Below are positions 1-7,496 of a DNA stretch of 64,000 bases, piece by piece. Position numbers and translations under genes: made by a program. Each line of letters opens with the position of its first letter. Within the stretch, counting starts at the first letter, position 1. Source of the DNA: Paenibacillus sp. (GTDB lineage: Bacteria; Bacillota; Bacilli; Paenibacillales; YIM-B00363); assembly GCF_031177825.1 (NCBI RefSeq), contig NZ_JAPSKE010000021.1:1-64000 (forward strand). The letters run 5' to 3'. The notes beneath the pieces are model-generated. The model did not search any database. It saw nothing but the letters and a program-made list of their open reading frames with translations, and was not told the origin of the DNA.

Positions 1-212
1 ATTTGGAGCTGCGGCTCCGGGCTCGGGGCATTACCGAAGTTCACTTGATCGGCGTGTGCACCGACATTTGCGTACTCCACACGGCTGTAGACGCTTATAA
101 CAAAGGCTTCGCGATCGTCGTACACGAACGCGCGGTCGCAAGCTTCGATGCGGAAGGTCATGAATGGGCGCTGCGTCACTTCAAGAACGCGCTTGGCGCA
201 ACCATTCGCTAA
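1..212 (+). CDS. pncA: Isochorismatase-family hydrolase, probable nicotinamidase (C-terminal part)
   Basis: The gene enters from the left edge and only its last 70 or so residues are visible. They contain GVCTDICV, the cysteine-nucleophile motif of the isochorismatase/nicotinamidase superfamily, followed by the usual helix and a final strand with VVHERAVASFD. Nicotinamidase deamidates nicotinamide to nicotinate. The next two genes use nicotinate and then make NAD, so the context favours nicotinamidase over other family members. The symbol is an inference, since the N-terminal catalytic Asp and Lys lie outside the window. Confidence 0.75.
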   Translation, partial: LELRLRARGITEVHLIGVCTDICVLHTAVDAYNKGFAIVVHERAVASFDAEGHEWALRHFKNALGATIR

Positions 213-224
213 GGGGGAGCGGGA

Positions 225-1700
225 ATGATAGGCATATATAAGGACGACGGCCTCGCGCTGCACACGGATAAATATCAGATTAACATGACGCAGGTGTACT
301 GGGCCGACAATATGCATCGCCGGAAGGCCGTGTTCGAGTTATTTTTCCGAAAGCTCCCGTTCGGGAACGGGTATGCGGTGTTCGCCGGTTTGGAACGGGT
401 CGTGCAGTACTTGAAGGAGTTCCGGTTCACGGAAGACGACCTTGCCTACCTTCGCGAAGAGGGATACAAGGAGGCGTTTCTCGATTTTCTTAAGACGATC
501 CGTTTCACGGGTACGGTGCGCTCGATGAAAGAAGGGGAGATCGTATTCGCGAACGAAGGCATCCTACGCATCGAGGCGCCGCTGGCGGAAGGCCAACTGA
601 TCGAAACGGCGCTTCTCAATATTGTGAACTACCAAACCCTCATCGCTACGAAGGCGTCTCGGATGAAGCAGATCGTCGGGGAGGAGGTCGCGATGGAGTT
701 CGGCACAAGGCGCGCGCAGGAGATGGACGCCGCCATCTGGGGGACGCGAGCGGCTTATCTGGCCGGCTTCGACGCGACTTCGAACGTACGGGCGGGGAAG
801 CTCTTCGGCATTCCTACGGCGGGGACGCATGCGCACGCCATGGTTCAAGCGTACCGAGACGAGTATACCGCTTTCCGCAAGTATGCGAGCGAGCATACCG
901 ATTGCGTGTTCCTCGTAGACACGTACGATACGTTGAAATCCGGCGTACCCAACGCGATCCGGGTCGCGAAAGAGTTCGGGGATCGAATTCGATTCAAGGG
1001 GATCCGCCTCGACAGCGGAGACCTTGCGTATTTATCGAAAACCGCGCGGAAGATGCTGGACGAAGCGGGATTCCCCGATGCCCAAATATACGCCTCCAAC
1101 GACTTGGACGAAACGACGATCCTGAACCTTAAGGCGCAAGGCGCGAAGATCGACGTCTGGGGGATCGGGACGAAGCTCATTACGGCTTACGACCAACCGG
1201 CGCTGGGAGCCGTCTATAAACTCATTGCGATCGAGGACGAACACGGTCGGATGGTCGATACGATCAAGATCAGTTCCAATCCGGAGAAGGTCTCGACCCC
1301 GGGGATGAAGCGCGTCTTCCGGATCGTCAATCGGGAAACGCGGAAGGCCGAAGGGGATTATATCGCGCTCGAGCACGAGGAGCCGCAGCGCGAGTCGCGG
1401 TTAAAGATGTTCCATCCGGTGCATACGCATATCGCCAAGTTCGTGACCGATTTCGAAGCGCGGGAGCTATACGAAACCATCTTCGAGGATGGGGCGTTGA
1501 CCTACGAATTGCCGGAGCTCGGAGAGATCCGCGCCTTCGTCCAAGCGAACCTGGATGTTTTATGGGCCGAGTACAAACGCACTTTGAATCCAGTGGAATA
1601 CCCTGTCGATCTCAGCCAAGCCTGCTGGGACAACAAGATGCGCATGATTCGATCGGTATTGGCGAAGGTGGAAGCGAACGAAGACCGGGAGGGGAAATAG
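225..1700 (+). CDS. pncB: Nicotinate phosphoribosyltransferase
   Basis: A 491-residue cytoplasmic enzyme that joins nicotinate to PRPP with ATP hydrolysis to give nicotinate mononucleotide. Family hallmarks are visible: DKYQINMTQVYW near residue 16, EFGTRRAQ at 158-165, and GTHAHAM at 200-206, which carries the histidine phosphorylated during catalysis. The length fits the Gram-positive form. The start ATG follows GGGGGAG by five bases and lies 12 nt after the nicotinamidase stop. It is the second gene of a nicotinamidase-pncB-nadE salvage operon. Confidence 0.95.
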   Translation: MIGIYKDDGLALHTDKYQINMTQVYWADNMHRRKAVFELFFRKLPFGNGYAVFAGLERVVQYLKEFRFTEDDLAYLREEGYKEAFLDFLKTIRFTGTVRSMKEGEIVFANEGILRIEAPLAEGQLIETALLNIVNYQTLIATKASRMKQIVGEEVAMEFGTRRAQEMDAAIWGTRAAYLAGFDATSNVRAGKLFGIPTAGTHAHAMVQAYRDEYTAFRKYASEHTDCVFLVDTYDTLKSGVPNAIRVAKEFGDRIRFKGIRLDSGDLAYLSKTARKMLDEAGFPDAQIYASNDLDETTILNLKAQGAKIDVWGIGTKLITAYDQPALGAVYKLIAIEDEHGRMVDTIKISSNPEKVSTPGMKRVFRIVNRETRKAEGDYIALEHEEPQRESRLKMFHPVHTHIAKFVTDFEARELYETIFEDGALTYELPELGEIRAFVQANLDVLWAEYKRTLNPVEYPVDLSQACWDNKMRMIRSVLAKVEANEDREGK

Positions 1701-1701
1701 G

Positions 1702-2514
1702 ATGCAGACGCGAATCATGGCCGAATTGAAAACGAAAGAATGCATCGATCCGTCGCAGGAAATTCGGGAGCGTATCGACTTCCTCAAGGCGTACTGCCGC
1801 CGCGCGGGCGGGAAAGGTTTCGTACTCGGCATCAGCGGCGGGCAAGATTCGACCCTTGCCGGGCGTCTCGCCCAATTGGCCGCGGGCGAGCTTCGGGAGG
1901 AAGGGTACGATGCGACGTTCATCGCGGTTCGACTGCCTTACGGGGAACAAAAAGACGAAGCCGACGCGCAAGCGGCGTTGGCGTTCATCGAACCGGACCG
2001 AACGATCGCGCTGAACATCGCGGAGTCGGTCGATGCCTTCGTTCGGACGTACCGTCAGGCGGCGGGAGGACACATTTCGGATTTCCAAAAAGGCAACGTG
2101 AAGGCGAGGGTGCGGATGCTGGCGCAATACGCGATCGCCGGCGAGCACGGGTGCCTCGTCATCGGAACGGATCACGCCGCCGAAGCCGTAACCGGATTTT
2201 TCACCAAGTTCGGCGACGGCGGGGCGGATCTGCTGCCGCTCTCGGGGCTTACGAAGCGCAAAGGGCGCGAACTGTTGATCCGACTGTATGCGCCCGAACG
2301 CTTATATCTGAAGACGCCGACCGCGGATCTGCTCGACGCGAAGCCGCAGCAAGCCGACGAAACGGAGCTCGGCATCGCGTATAGCGTTCTTGACGATTAC
2401 CTGGAAGGGAAGCCGGTCGCCGGCGAAGCCCGGAAGGCGATCGAGAAGAGGTATGCCGCGACGCGGCATAAGCGGGAGCTGCCGGTAACGATGTACGATT
2501 CGTGGTGGAAATAA
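1702..2514 (+). CDS. nadE: NAD(+) synthetase, ammonia-dependent type
   Basis: A 270-residue cytoplasmic enzyme that amidates deamido-NAD to NAD using ATP and ammonia. The ATP pyrophosphatase loop SGGQDS is at residues 45-50, and GTDHAAEAVTGFFTKFGDGG in the second half is the family signature. There is no glutaminase domain, so ammonia rather than glutamine is the expected donor. The ATG follows the pncB stop by one base, with the ribosome site GGAGGGG inside the end of pncB, which indicates translational coupling. nadD, needed between pncB and nadE, is not in the window. Confidence 0.95.
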   Translation: MQTRIMAELKTKECIDPSQEIRERIDFLKAYCRRAGGKGFVLGISGGQDSTLAGRLAQLAAGELREEGYDATFIAVRLPYGEQKDEADAQAALAFIEPDRTIALNIAESVDAFVRTYRQAAGGHISDFQKGNVKARVRMLAQYAIAGEHGCLVIGTDHAAEAVTGFFTKFGDGGADLLPLSGLTKRKGRELLIRLYAPERLYLKTPTADLLDAKPQQADETELGIAYSVLDDYLEGKPVAGEARKAIEKRYAATRHKRELPVTMYDSWWK

Positions 2515-2518
2515 GCCA

Positions 2519-2548
2519 TTGCCGCCGGCGTAGTCGTTCCGTTATAAT
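2519..2548 (+). promoter_or_regulatory. Candidate SigA promoter for the leader and EF-G-binding protein gene
   Basis: TTGCCG at 2519-2524 and a perfect TATAAT at 2543-2548 are separated by 18 bases, directly after the nadE stop. Transcription would start near 2555 and give a roughly 200-nt leader before the gene starting at 2754. Confidence 0.5.
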
Positions 2549-2578
2549 AATCATATTTCTTACAAGGTGGTGATACGG

Positions 2579-2626
2579 ATGGCAATCAGAGATTGCCGGA
2601 TTGGCGGAGCCTCATGCAAAGCCTAA
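2579..2626 (+). CDS. Possible 15-residue leader peptide upstream of the FusB-like gene
   Basis: A short reading frame, MAIRDCRIGGASCKA, begins at an ATG preceded by AAGGTGGTGATACGG, a very good ribosome site for such a short frame. It lies inside the leader predicted from the promoter at 2519-2548 and overlaps two inverted repeats (2581-2597 and 2613-2648). Leader peptides of this kind control several ribosome-directed resistance genes in Firmicutes by translational attenuation. The role here is inferred from position and structure only. Confidence 0.4.
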   Translation: MAIRDCRIGGASCKA

Positions 2627-2648
2627 ATTGGAGGCGATACTTTGCATG
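2581..2648 (+). promoter_or_regulatory. Candidate attenuator with alternative hairpins
   Basis: Hairpin A is a perfect 7-bp stem, GGCAATC 2581-2587 with GATTGCC 2591-2597, inside the leader reading frame. Hairpin B is a perfect 9-bp stem, CATGCAAAG 2613-2621 with CTTTGCATG 2640-2648, spanning the leader stop. A competing pairing, GCCTC 2609-2613 with GAGGC 2631-2635, would bury the GGAGG inside the loop of B. B is not followed by a T-run, so this is not a simple terminator. It could act through ribosome position on the leader peptide. Confidence 0.4.
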
Positions 2649-2753
2649 GGCTGACGGGATCCACCATTTCGCCCGACTCGGCATCTATCGTTTCTAATAT
2701 TTGGCTTTGCACCTTATTCGCTTTCCAAACTATAAATAAGGGGCATGACGGCT

Positions 2754-3410
2754 ATGCACGTACCATTTATTAGAAACCACCAATATAATTTTATTAAAAA
2801 CCAGGCGAACGCCGTGCTTCATGCGCTCCGATCGGTCAACGACCGGAAGGTAGTGGAGTCCGTCCGCTATAGCGCGCAAACCAAAGTGGCGGAGCTGTTT
2901 CCCGACATAACGGACAACCGGAAGACGATGCTGGAATCGATTTCCGAGTTGAAGACGGCGGAAGACGTGCAGCAATATTTGCAGGCGCTCGAGCCGTATC
3001 TGCTTGCGTTTCCGCAAATGACCGAAACGCAAATTCGGAAGCTGTTTCCGAAAAACAAGAAGCTGAAGCTGCCCGACCTGTCGCAAATCGATTTCCGGTT
3101 CGTCTCTTACCTGAGCTGGACCGATATATCGTCTAACAAGATGTTCATCGTGTACCCGGAAGGCGGACAATTCGTCGGCGTAGAAGGCAGATTCACGGCG
3201 ACGAATAAGAAAAGCTTCTGCTTCGTCTGCAATAGATTCGAAGAGTTGACCTTGTTTTCGGCCGTATCCAAGAAGAGACCGGCGAACGCATCTCCGGACT
3301 ATTACAATTCGGTCGGCAACTATATCTGCATGAACGGACATGAATGCAACAAGAACTTGACCGATGTGACTCCGTTGGAGAGGTTTATCCGCTCGGTTCT
3401 TGGAGAGTAA
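2754..3410 (+). CDS. FusB/FusC-family elongation factor G-binding protein
   Basis: A 218-residue cytoplasmic protein of the FusB/FBP family. Members bind EF-G, help release it from the ribosome, and protect against fusidic acid. The N-terminal half is helical. The C-terminal half has the zinc-finger cysteines CFVC (156-159) and a CMNGHEC cluster (192-198), as in FusB. The start is placed at the second ATG because AAGGGG at 2738-2743 lies 10 bases before it but only one base before the ATG at 2745. A chromosomal FBP homologue is common in Bacillales and is not proof of clinical-level resistance. Confidence 0.85.
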   Translation: MHVPFIRNHQYNFIKNQANAVLHALRSVNDRKVVESVRYSAQTKVAELFPDITDNRKTMLESISELKTAEDVQQYLQALEPYLLAFPQMTETQIRKLFPKNKKLKLPDLSQIDFRFVSYLSWTDISSNKMFIVYPEGGQFVGVEGRFTATNKKSFCFVCNRFEELTLFSAVSKKRPANASPDYYNSVGNYICMNGHECNKNLTDVTPLERFIRSVLGE

Positions 3411-3415
3411 GACAA

Positions 3416-3450
3416 GAAGGCCAACCGGTATTCGCCGGTTGGCCTTCTCT
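3416..3450 (+). terminator. Terminator after the FusB-like gene
   Basis: A perfect 13-bp stem, GAAGGCCAACCGG 3416-3428 with its complement 3435-3447, and loop TATTCG sit just after the stop. The following T-run is short. Confidence 0.8.
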
Positions 3451-3473
3451 ATGCACAATGATGTAAAATTAAC

Positions 3474-3531
3474 TTGACATGATGGATAATCATGGTTACG
3501 ATATGTATATCAAACTTTACATTATGTAAAG
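3474..3531 (+). promoter_or_regulatory. Promoter with palindromic operator for the membrane protein/Xre pair
   Basis: A perfect -35 TTGACA (3474-3479) and TACGAT (3497-3502) are 17 bases apart. Immediately downstream, near the expected transcript start, lies the palindrome CTTTACAT-T-ATGTAAAG (3515-3531). A further ATGTAAA half-site is at 3461-3467, upstream of the -35. The small Xre regulator two genes downstream is the obvious candidate ligand, making this a likely autoregulatory site. Confidence 0.55.
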
Positions 3532-3555
3532 GGACGCATACAGGAGGCGTGGCCT

Positions 3556-4002
3556 ATGACGTATCAAGAAAAGAAGAGCATCGTGTCGTTGATCGCCGCC
3601 GTGTTTATCTTCGGCGCATTCTGCTTGTACATGTACCCGCTGTACCCCGCAGGCGAAGCGGAATCGGGGGAAGCTTTGCGCTATTGGGGTTCTTTCGTGC
3701 TTTACTTAACCGTCTTTTCCATCGCGGCGCATCTCGCGATCGGCATCGCGTTCAACATCGTCTTTCGGATCACGACCGGGGAGAAGGAACCGTCGTTCGC
3801 GGACGAACTGGATCGGCTCATCGATTTGAAGGCGTTCCGCAATTCCTTTTTCATCTTTATCCTCGGCTTTCTGCTTGCCATGGGCTCGCTAGTCATCGAC
3901 CGGCCGCTGCAAGTGATGTTCATGATTCTGATATGCTCCGGCTTCGTCTCCGAGGTGACCGGTTCCTTGACGAGGCTGTACCACTATCGGAGAGGTGTCT
4001 GA
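3556..4002 (+). CDS. Small integral membrane protein, unknown function
   Basis: A 148-residue protein with four hydrophobic segments, near residues 8-28, 45-68, 96-113 and 118-136, and a short charged loop (GEKEPSFADELDRLIDLK) between the middle pair. I do not recognise a defined family. The start follows AGGAGG. The gene is immediately followed by a small Xre regulator, an arrangement often seen where the regulator controls an uncharacterised membrane partner. Its own promoter carries a palindrome. Confidence 0.75.
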   Translation: MTYQEKKSIVSLIAAVFIFGAFCLYMYPLYPAGEAESGEALRYWGSFVLYLTVFSIAAHLAIGIAFNIVFRITTGEKEPSFADELDRLIDLKAFRNSFFIFILGFLLAMGSLVIDRPLQVMFMILICSGFVSEVTGSLTRLYHYRRGV

Positions 4003-4003
4003 C

Positions 4004-4231
4004 ATGGGGAAGCATGTCGTCGGCAATCATATCCGGAAGTTGCGTTTCAACCACGACGAGATGACCCAGCAGCAGCTGGCCGATAAGGTAGGCGTCACGA
4101 GACAAACGATCGTCGCCTTGGAGAAGGGGAATTACTCCCCGTCGCTGGAGCTGGCGTTCCGCATCGCGCAGGCGTTCCGTCTGCCGTTGGAAGAAGTGTT
4201 CTTCTATGGGGAAGAACAGGGAATGCAGTAA
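4004..4231 (+). CDS. Small Xre-family helix-turn-helix regulator
   Basis: A 75-residue DNA-binding protein that is almost entirely an HTH-3 domain: MTQQQLADKVGVTRQTIVAL contains the two helices and turn. This size class (YozG/YgzD-like) acts as a dimeric repressor. The ATG at 4004 is chosen over the GTG at 3995 because the ribosome site GGAGAGG (3989-3995) overlaps that GTG and lies eight bases before the ATG. It begins one base after the stop of the membrane-protein gene, so the pair is co-translated. The palindrome at 3515-3531 is the likely target. Confidence 0.9.
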   Translation: MGKHVVGNHIRKLRFNHDEMTQQQLADKVGVTRQTIVALEKGNYSPSLELAFRIAQAFRLPLEEVFFYGEEQGMQ

Positions 4232-4253
4232 TCACATTGTAGATGGAGCGAAT

Positions 4254-4889
4254 ATGAAGACAAAACTAGAAAAACCGAAATTACCTGCGGAGCTGCAACC
4301 GCTCGAAACGATTCGCTCGCTCGAGTCGAAAGAGGTAATCAGCGGCGGAATGTTGGAGAACATCGCGATCGAAGGGCTAGAAGCGACCAGAGTTTCATTC
4401 GACAAGACGCTGCTGCGCAATGTAACAGTGACGGAATCGTCCTTGGAACAGCTCGAGCTTACCGATGTCGTCTTCGAAGGCTGCGATTTGTCCAATGTCG
4501 TCATGTCGGGAGCGTTCATGCTTCGATCGGAGTTTGTCGACTGTAAGCTCATCGGAACGGACTTCTCGCAGAGCAAGCTGCAGAACGTTAGATTCGTGAA
4601 CTGTTTGAGCGACTATTCGAACTTCCGATTCGCGAATTTCAAACAAGTGAGCTTCGAGGACTGCTCGTTGGGAAGCGCCGATTTTTATTCGTCGACGATA
4701 AAACATTTACAGTTTATGCGTTGTAATCTGGACCAGGCAACTCTGAACGGCTCGAAGCTTACAGGGGTGGACCTTAGCGATAGTCGCTTCGACGTATTGC
4801 ACGTCAATCTCGACGATTTGGAAGGTTGTACGATAGCGGCGCATCAGGCAGCGGCTTTCGTCGGATTGATGGGAATGGTCGTACGATAA
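4254..4889 (+). CDS. Pentapeptide-repeat protein
   Basis: A 211-residue protein with a long run of A(D/N)LXX-like pentapeptides from about residue 45 to 200, for example FEGCDLSNVVMSGAFML and GTDFSQSKLQNVRFVNCL. Such repeats fold into a right-handed quadrilateral beta-helix. Some relatives (Qnr/MfpA) bind gyrase, but sequence alone does not assign that role. There is no signal peptide. The ATG at 4254, behind GGAG, is preferred to an in-frame ATG at 4206 that lies inside the Xre gene. It probably shares the upstream transcript. Confidence 0.8.
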   Translation: MKTKLEKPKLPAELQPLETIRSLESKEVISGGMLENIAIEGLEATRVSFDKTLLRNVTVTESSLEQLELTDVVFEGCDLSNVVMSGAFMLRSEFVDCKLIGTDFSQSKLQNVRFVNCLSDYSNFRFANFKQVSFEDCSLGSADFYSSTIKHLQFMRCNLDQATLNGSKLTGVDLSDSRFDVLHVNLDDLEGCTIAAHQAAAFVGLMGMVVR

Positions 4890-4900
4890 TCCGGGCGATT

Positions 4901-4929
4901 TTGGCGAACGGGTCCGGTTGTGGTACAGT
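4901..4929 (+). promoter_or_regulatory. Candidate promoter for the ASCH gene
   Basis: TTGGCG (4901-4906) and TACAGT (4924-4929) with 17-bp spacing, 31 bases before the ASCH start codon. Confidence 0.4.
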
Positions 4930-4959
4930 GTGAGGACGAACGCGAAGGAGGAAGCCGCT

Positions 4960-5304
4960 ATGTCGGAAGTGGAAGCGCAAGACGTTATGCCGCCGAAGAC
5001 GTGCTCGATCGAGAAGCTCGTCACGAAAGAAGCGGAGATCCGGAAGATCGTAGCCGGCACGAAAACCGCGACGCGCCGCAACGGGCGGTACGCGGATATC
5101 GGGGAGACGATGACGCTGCAGGGGCGGGAGTTCGTTATCGAACGCGTGTATCGCCAGTCGCTCGGCGACTTGACGGACGAACACGCAAGACAGGAAGGCT
5201 ACGACAGCGTGGAAGAATACAAGGAAGCGATCCTCTCGTACCACCCCGGCATGCCTTGGCTGCCGCACATGAAGGTGTGGGTGCATGAGTTCCGCGAGGT
5301 ATGA
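4960..5304 (+). CDS. ASCH-domain protein
   Basis: A 114-residue protein of the ASCH (PUA-like) fold. The family signature of a Lys/Arg-rich strand (GTKTATRRNGRYADIGETMT) followed by a beta-barrel and EGYDSVEEYKEAIL is visible. ASCH proteins bind RNA or modified nucleosides, and a few are amidohydrolases acting on acetylated cytidine; the exact role here is unknown. The start at 4960 follows AAGGAGG by eight bases, while an upstream in-frame ATG at 4918 overlaps the promoter. The gene stands alone between its promoter and a terminator. Confidence 0.85.
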   Translation: MSEVEAQDVMPPKTCSIEKLVTKEAEIRKIVAGTKTATRRNGRYADIGETMTLQGREFVIERVYRQSLGDLTDEHARQEGYDSVEEYKEAILSYHPGMPWLPHMKVWVHEFREV

Positions 5305-5323
5305 GTATAGGGGTTGGACAAGG

Positions 5324-5370
5324 AAAAGGACGGCTAGTCATTCGATCCGAATGGCTTTGCCGTCCTTTTC
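5324..5370 (+). terminator. Terminator after the ASCH gene
   Basis: AAAAGGACGGC (5324-5334) pairs with GCCGTCCTTTT (5359-5369), and the loop contains a nested CATTCG/CGAATG stem. The Ts belong to the descending arm. Confidence 0.75.
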
Positions 5371-5501
5371 GCTTCTGTCGATCTTAAATAATGTTAGAGA
5401 ACTTCGAAAAAAATGAACATGTTCCTCTGATATGATGGGTAGAGGCAGGTTCGAAGATCATTGACGGGAAGGACTGAGGGAGCGTGGCGGAGGGGAAACG
5501 G

Positions 5502-6665
5502 ATGCTCGATTCGTCGAAAGCGATTGCGGAGCTAATGATCGCCTGGAGGAGGGATTTCCACCGAAATCCGGAATTGGGGTACGAGGAACGCCGGACGTCC
5601 GGCATTGTCGCCGACCATCTAAGAAGCCTGGGTCTGGAAGTCCGAACGGGCGTCGGGAAGACGGGCGTCGTCGGCTTGCTGCGAGGCGCGGAGCCGGGAC
5701 CGACGTTCTTGCTGCGGGCGGATATGGATGCGCTGCCGATTCCGGACGCGAAGTCGGCGCCGTATCGTTCGACGGTGGAAGGCAAGGCGCATCTCTGCGG
5801 GCACGACGCCCATACGGCAATGCTGATGGGAGCGGCGAAGCTTCTCGCGGAACGAGGCTTGCGGCGCGGCAGCGTCAAGTTCATGTTCCAACCGGCCGAG
5901 GAGGCGGGAGCGGGGGCGAAGGCGATGATCGAGGACGGCGTGCTGAACGATCCGTCGGTCGATGCCGCGGCGGCGCTGCACGTCTCGCCATACCATCCCC
6001 TCGGGAAGACGGCGGCATCGATCGGGCCCGCTTGGGCGGCGACCAACGGACTTCGCATCAAGATCGTCGGAAGAGGCGGACATGCGGCAAGCCCGCACCA
6101 TACGATCGACTCGATTCCGATCGCGGCTCAAGTCGTTACGGCGCTGCAACAGATCGCCAGCCGACAGGTCGATCCGCTCGACTCGGTCGTCGTGACGATC
6201 GGGCAAATCAACGGAGGCTACGCCATGAACGCCATCGCGCCGGAGGTCGAGCTTCTGGGTACGGTGCGAACGCTGAACCCGAAGCTGCGCGAGCAGATGC
6301 GCGGGAAGATCGAGTCCATCGTCAAAGGCGTAACGGAGGCGTTCGGCGCACGGTACGAGCTTGAGCTGCGGGACGGGTATCCGGTCGTCGCGAACGACGA
6401 GGCTATGTACGAACGGTTCGCGCGAACGAGCGACGAAGTGATGGGCGCCGGCAATCGGGAGAAGATCCCCCCTACGATGGGAGGCGAGGATTTCGCCTTC
6501 GTCGCCGGACGCGTGCCGGCCGTCATGTTTCGGCTCGGCACCCGGAGCGGGGACGACACCGCCTACCCGCTCCATCATCCTTCGTTCGATCTGGACGAAA
6601 GCGCGATGCCGTTCGGCGCGGCGATGCTCGCCTCCCTTGCGATCGATTACTTGGAGGGGCTCTGA
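5502..6665 (+). CDS. M20-family amidohydrolase (hippurate hydrolase/aminoacylase-like)
   Basis: A 387-residue metal-dependent peptidase/amidohydrolase. The metal and catalytic motifs are DMDALPI (74-80), CGHDAHTAM (99-107), the catalytic glutamates in PAEEAGAGA (131-139) and GGEDFAF near the end, with the lid dimerisation domain between. The family cleaves N-acyl amino acids or short peptides; the substrate cannot be read from sequence. The ATG at 5502 sits six bases after GGAGGGG, while a GTG at 5484 is less well placed. Its stop overlaps the next start (TGATG), so the two enzymes are translationally coupled and may act on one substrate. Confidence 0.9.
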   Translation: MLDSSKAIAELMIAWRRDFHRNPELGYEERRTSGIVADHLRSLGLEVRTGVGKTGVVGLLRGAEPGPTFLLRADMDALPIPDAKSAPYRSTVEGKAHLCGHDAHTAMLMGAAKLLAERGLRRGSVKFMFQPAEEAGAGAKAMIEDGVLNDPSVDAAAALHVSPYHPLGKTAASIGPAWAATNGLRIKIVGRGGHAASPHHTIDSIPIAAQVVTALQQIASRQVDPLDSVVVTIGQINGGYAMNAIAPEVELLGTVRTLNPKLREQMRGKIESIVKGVTEAFGARYELELRDGYPVVANDEAMYERFARTSDEVMGAGNREKIPPTMGGEDFAFVAGRVPAVMFRLGTRSGDDTAYPLHHPSFDLDESAMPFGAAMLASLAIDYLEGL

Positions 6666-7417
6666 TGCTGAACCTGTACAGCACGAAGCGGGATTTCCTA
6701 ACGCATCCTTGCCATACGGCCGTCCTTCCCGTCGGCGCGATCGAGCAGCACGGCAGTCATCTGCCGGTCGGAACCGATGCGATCATCGCGCAAGAAGTCG
6801 CGTCCCGGTTGGCCGAACGGCTGGACGGGTACTTGCTGCCATGCGTAAGCGTGTCCTCCTCCATCGAGCATCGGGAAGCGAAGGGGACCGTCTATTTGCG
6901 GGCGGATACGCTCGCGCTCGTCATTCGGGACATCGCGGAGTCGCTCAGGTATACGGGCTTCCGCCGTCTCGTCGTATTCAGCGGCCACGGCGGCAATTGG
7001 ATTTTGAAGCCGACCGTGCGGCAGTTGAACCGAGATTTCCAAGAACGAGGCGCGGCGATGGAGGTCGTTCTCGTTCCGTCCAACATCGCGTTGAAGCGGC
7101 AGCACGAGGTCGTGCGGCACGTGCAGAACGATCTCCATGCCGGGGAGAAAGAAACCTCGATTATGATGCACTTGTGCCCCGAGCATGTCGACGAATTCGT
7201 TCCGGAGCAGGACCATACGACGGCTCGGCAAGATTTCATGGATTACTTCGACGTGACGGATATTACGGAGGACGGGTATTGGGGGAATCCGGAGGATGCG
7301 ACGGCGGAGAAGGGGCGGCGGCTTCTTGAGCTGACGGTCGATTGTACGTTGGAATTTTTGGAAGCGATCGATCGGGAACGGGAGCGAATCGCGGCGAAGG
7401 CGCGAGACGTACGGTGA
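6665..7417 (+). CDS. Creatininase-family amidohydrolase
   Basis: A 250-residue enzyme of the creatininase/MftE/ArfB family. Metal ligands are visible in EQHG (27-30), the Asp of GTDAI (about 38), SGHGGN (106-111) and HAGEKETS (158-165). These hydrolases open cyclic amides or formamides with two divalent metals. Its ATG overlaps the stop of the M20 gene, pointing to joint amide degradation, for instance of a creatinine-, hydantoin- or formamide-like compound. That substrate is inference. Confidence 0.9.
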   Translation: MLNLYSTKRDFLTHPCHTAVLPVGAIEQHGSHLPVGTDAIIAQEVASRLAERLDGYLLPCVSVSSSIEHREAKGTVYLRADTLALVIRDIAESLRYTGFRRLVVFSGHGGNWILKPTVRQLNRDFQERGAAMEVVLVPSNIALKRQHEVVRHVQNDLHAGEKETSIMMHLCPEHVDEFVPEQDHTTARQDFMDYFDVTDITEDGYWGNPEDATAEKGRRLLELTVDCTLEFLEAIDRERERIAAKARDVR

Positions 7418-7430
7418 AGCGCGAAGAAGA

Positions 7431-7472
7431 GAAGGCCCGAGTCATGGCGACATGCTCGGGCCTTTCCCTTTT
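7431..7472. terminator. Bidirectional terminator between convergent genes
   Basis: AAGGCCCGAG (7432-7441) pairs with CTCGGGCCTT (7455-7464), extended inward by CATG/CATG. CCTTTCCCTTTT follows on the + strand and TTCTCTTC on the - strand. It separates the creatininase gene from the convergent MFS gene. Confidence 0.8.
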
Positions 7473-7496
7473 CGAGGTAGGCGATTTTATTGATCG

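Noticed and set aside
5415..5424. GAACATGTTC as a LexA box.
   Set aside because: The Bacillus LexA site needs four bases between GAAC and GTTC; here only two separate them. Noted instead as a possible unrelated operator.
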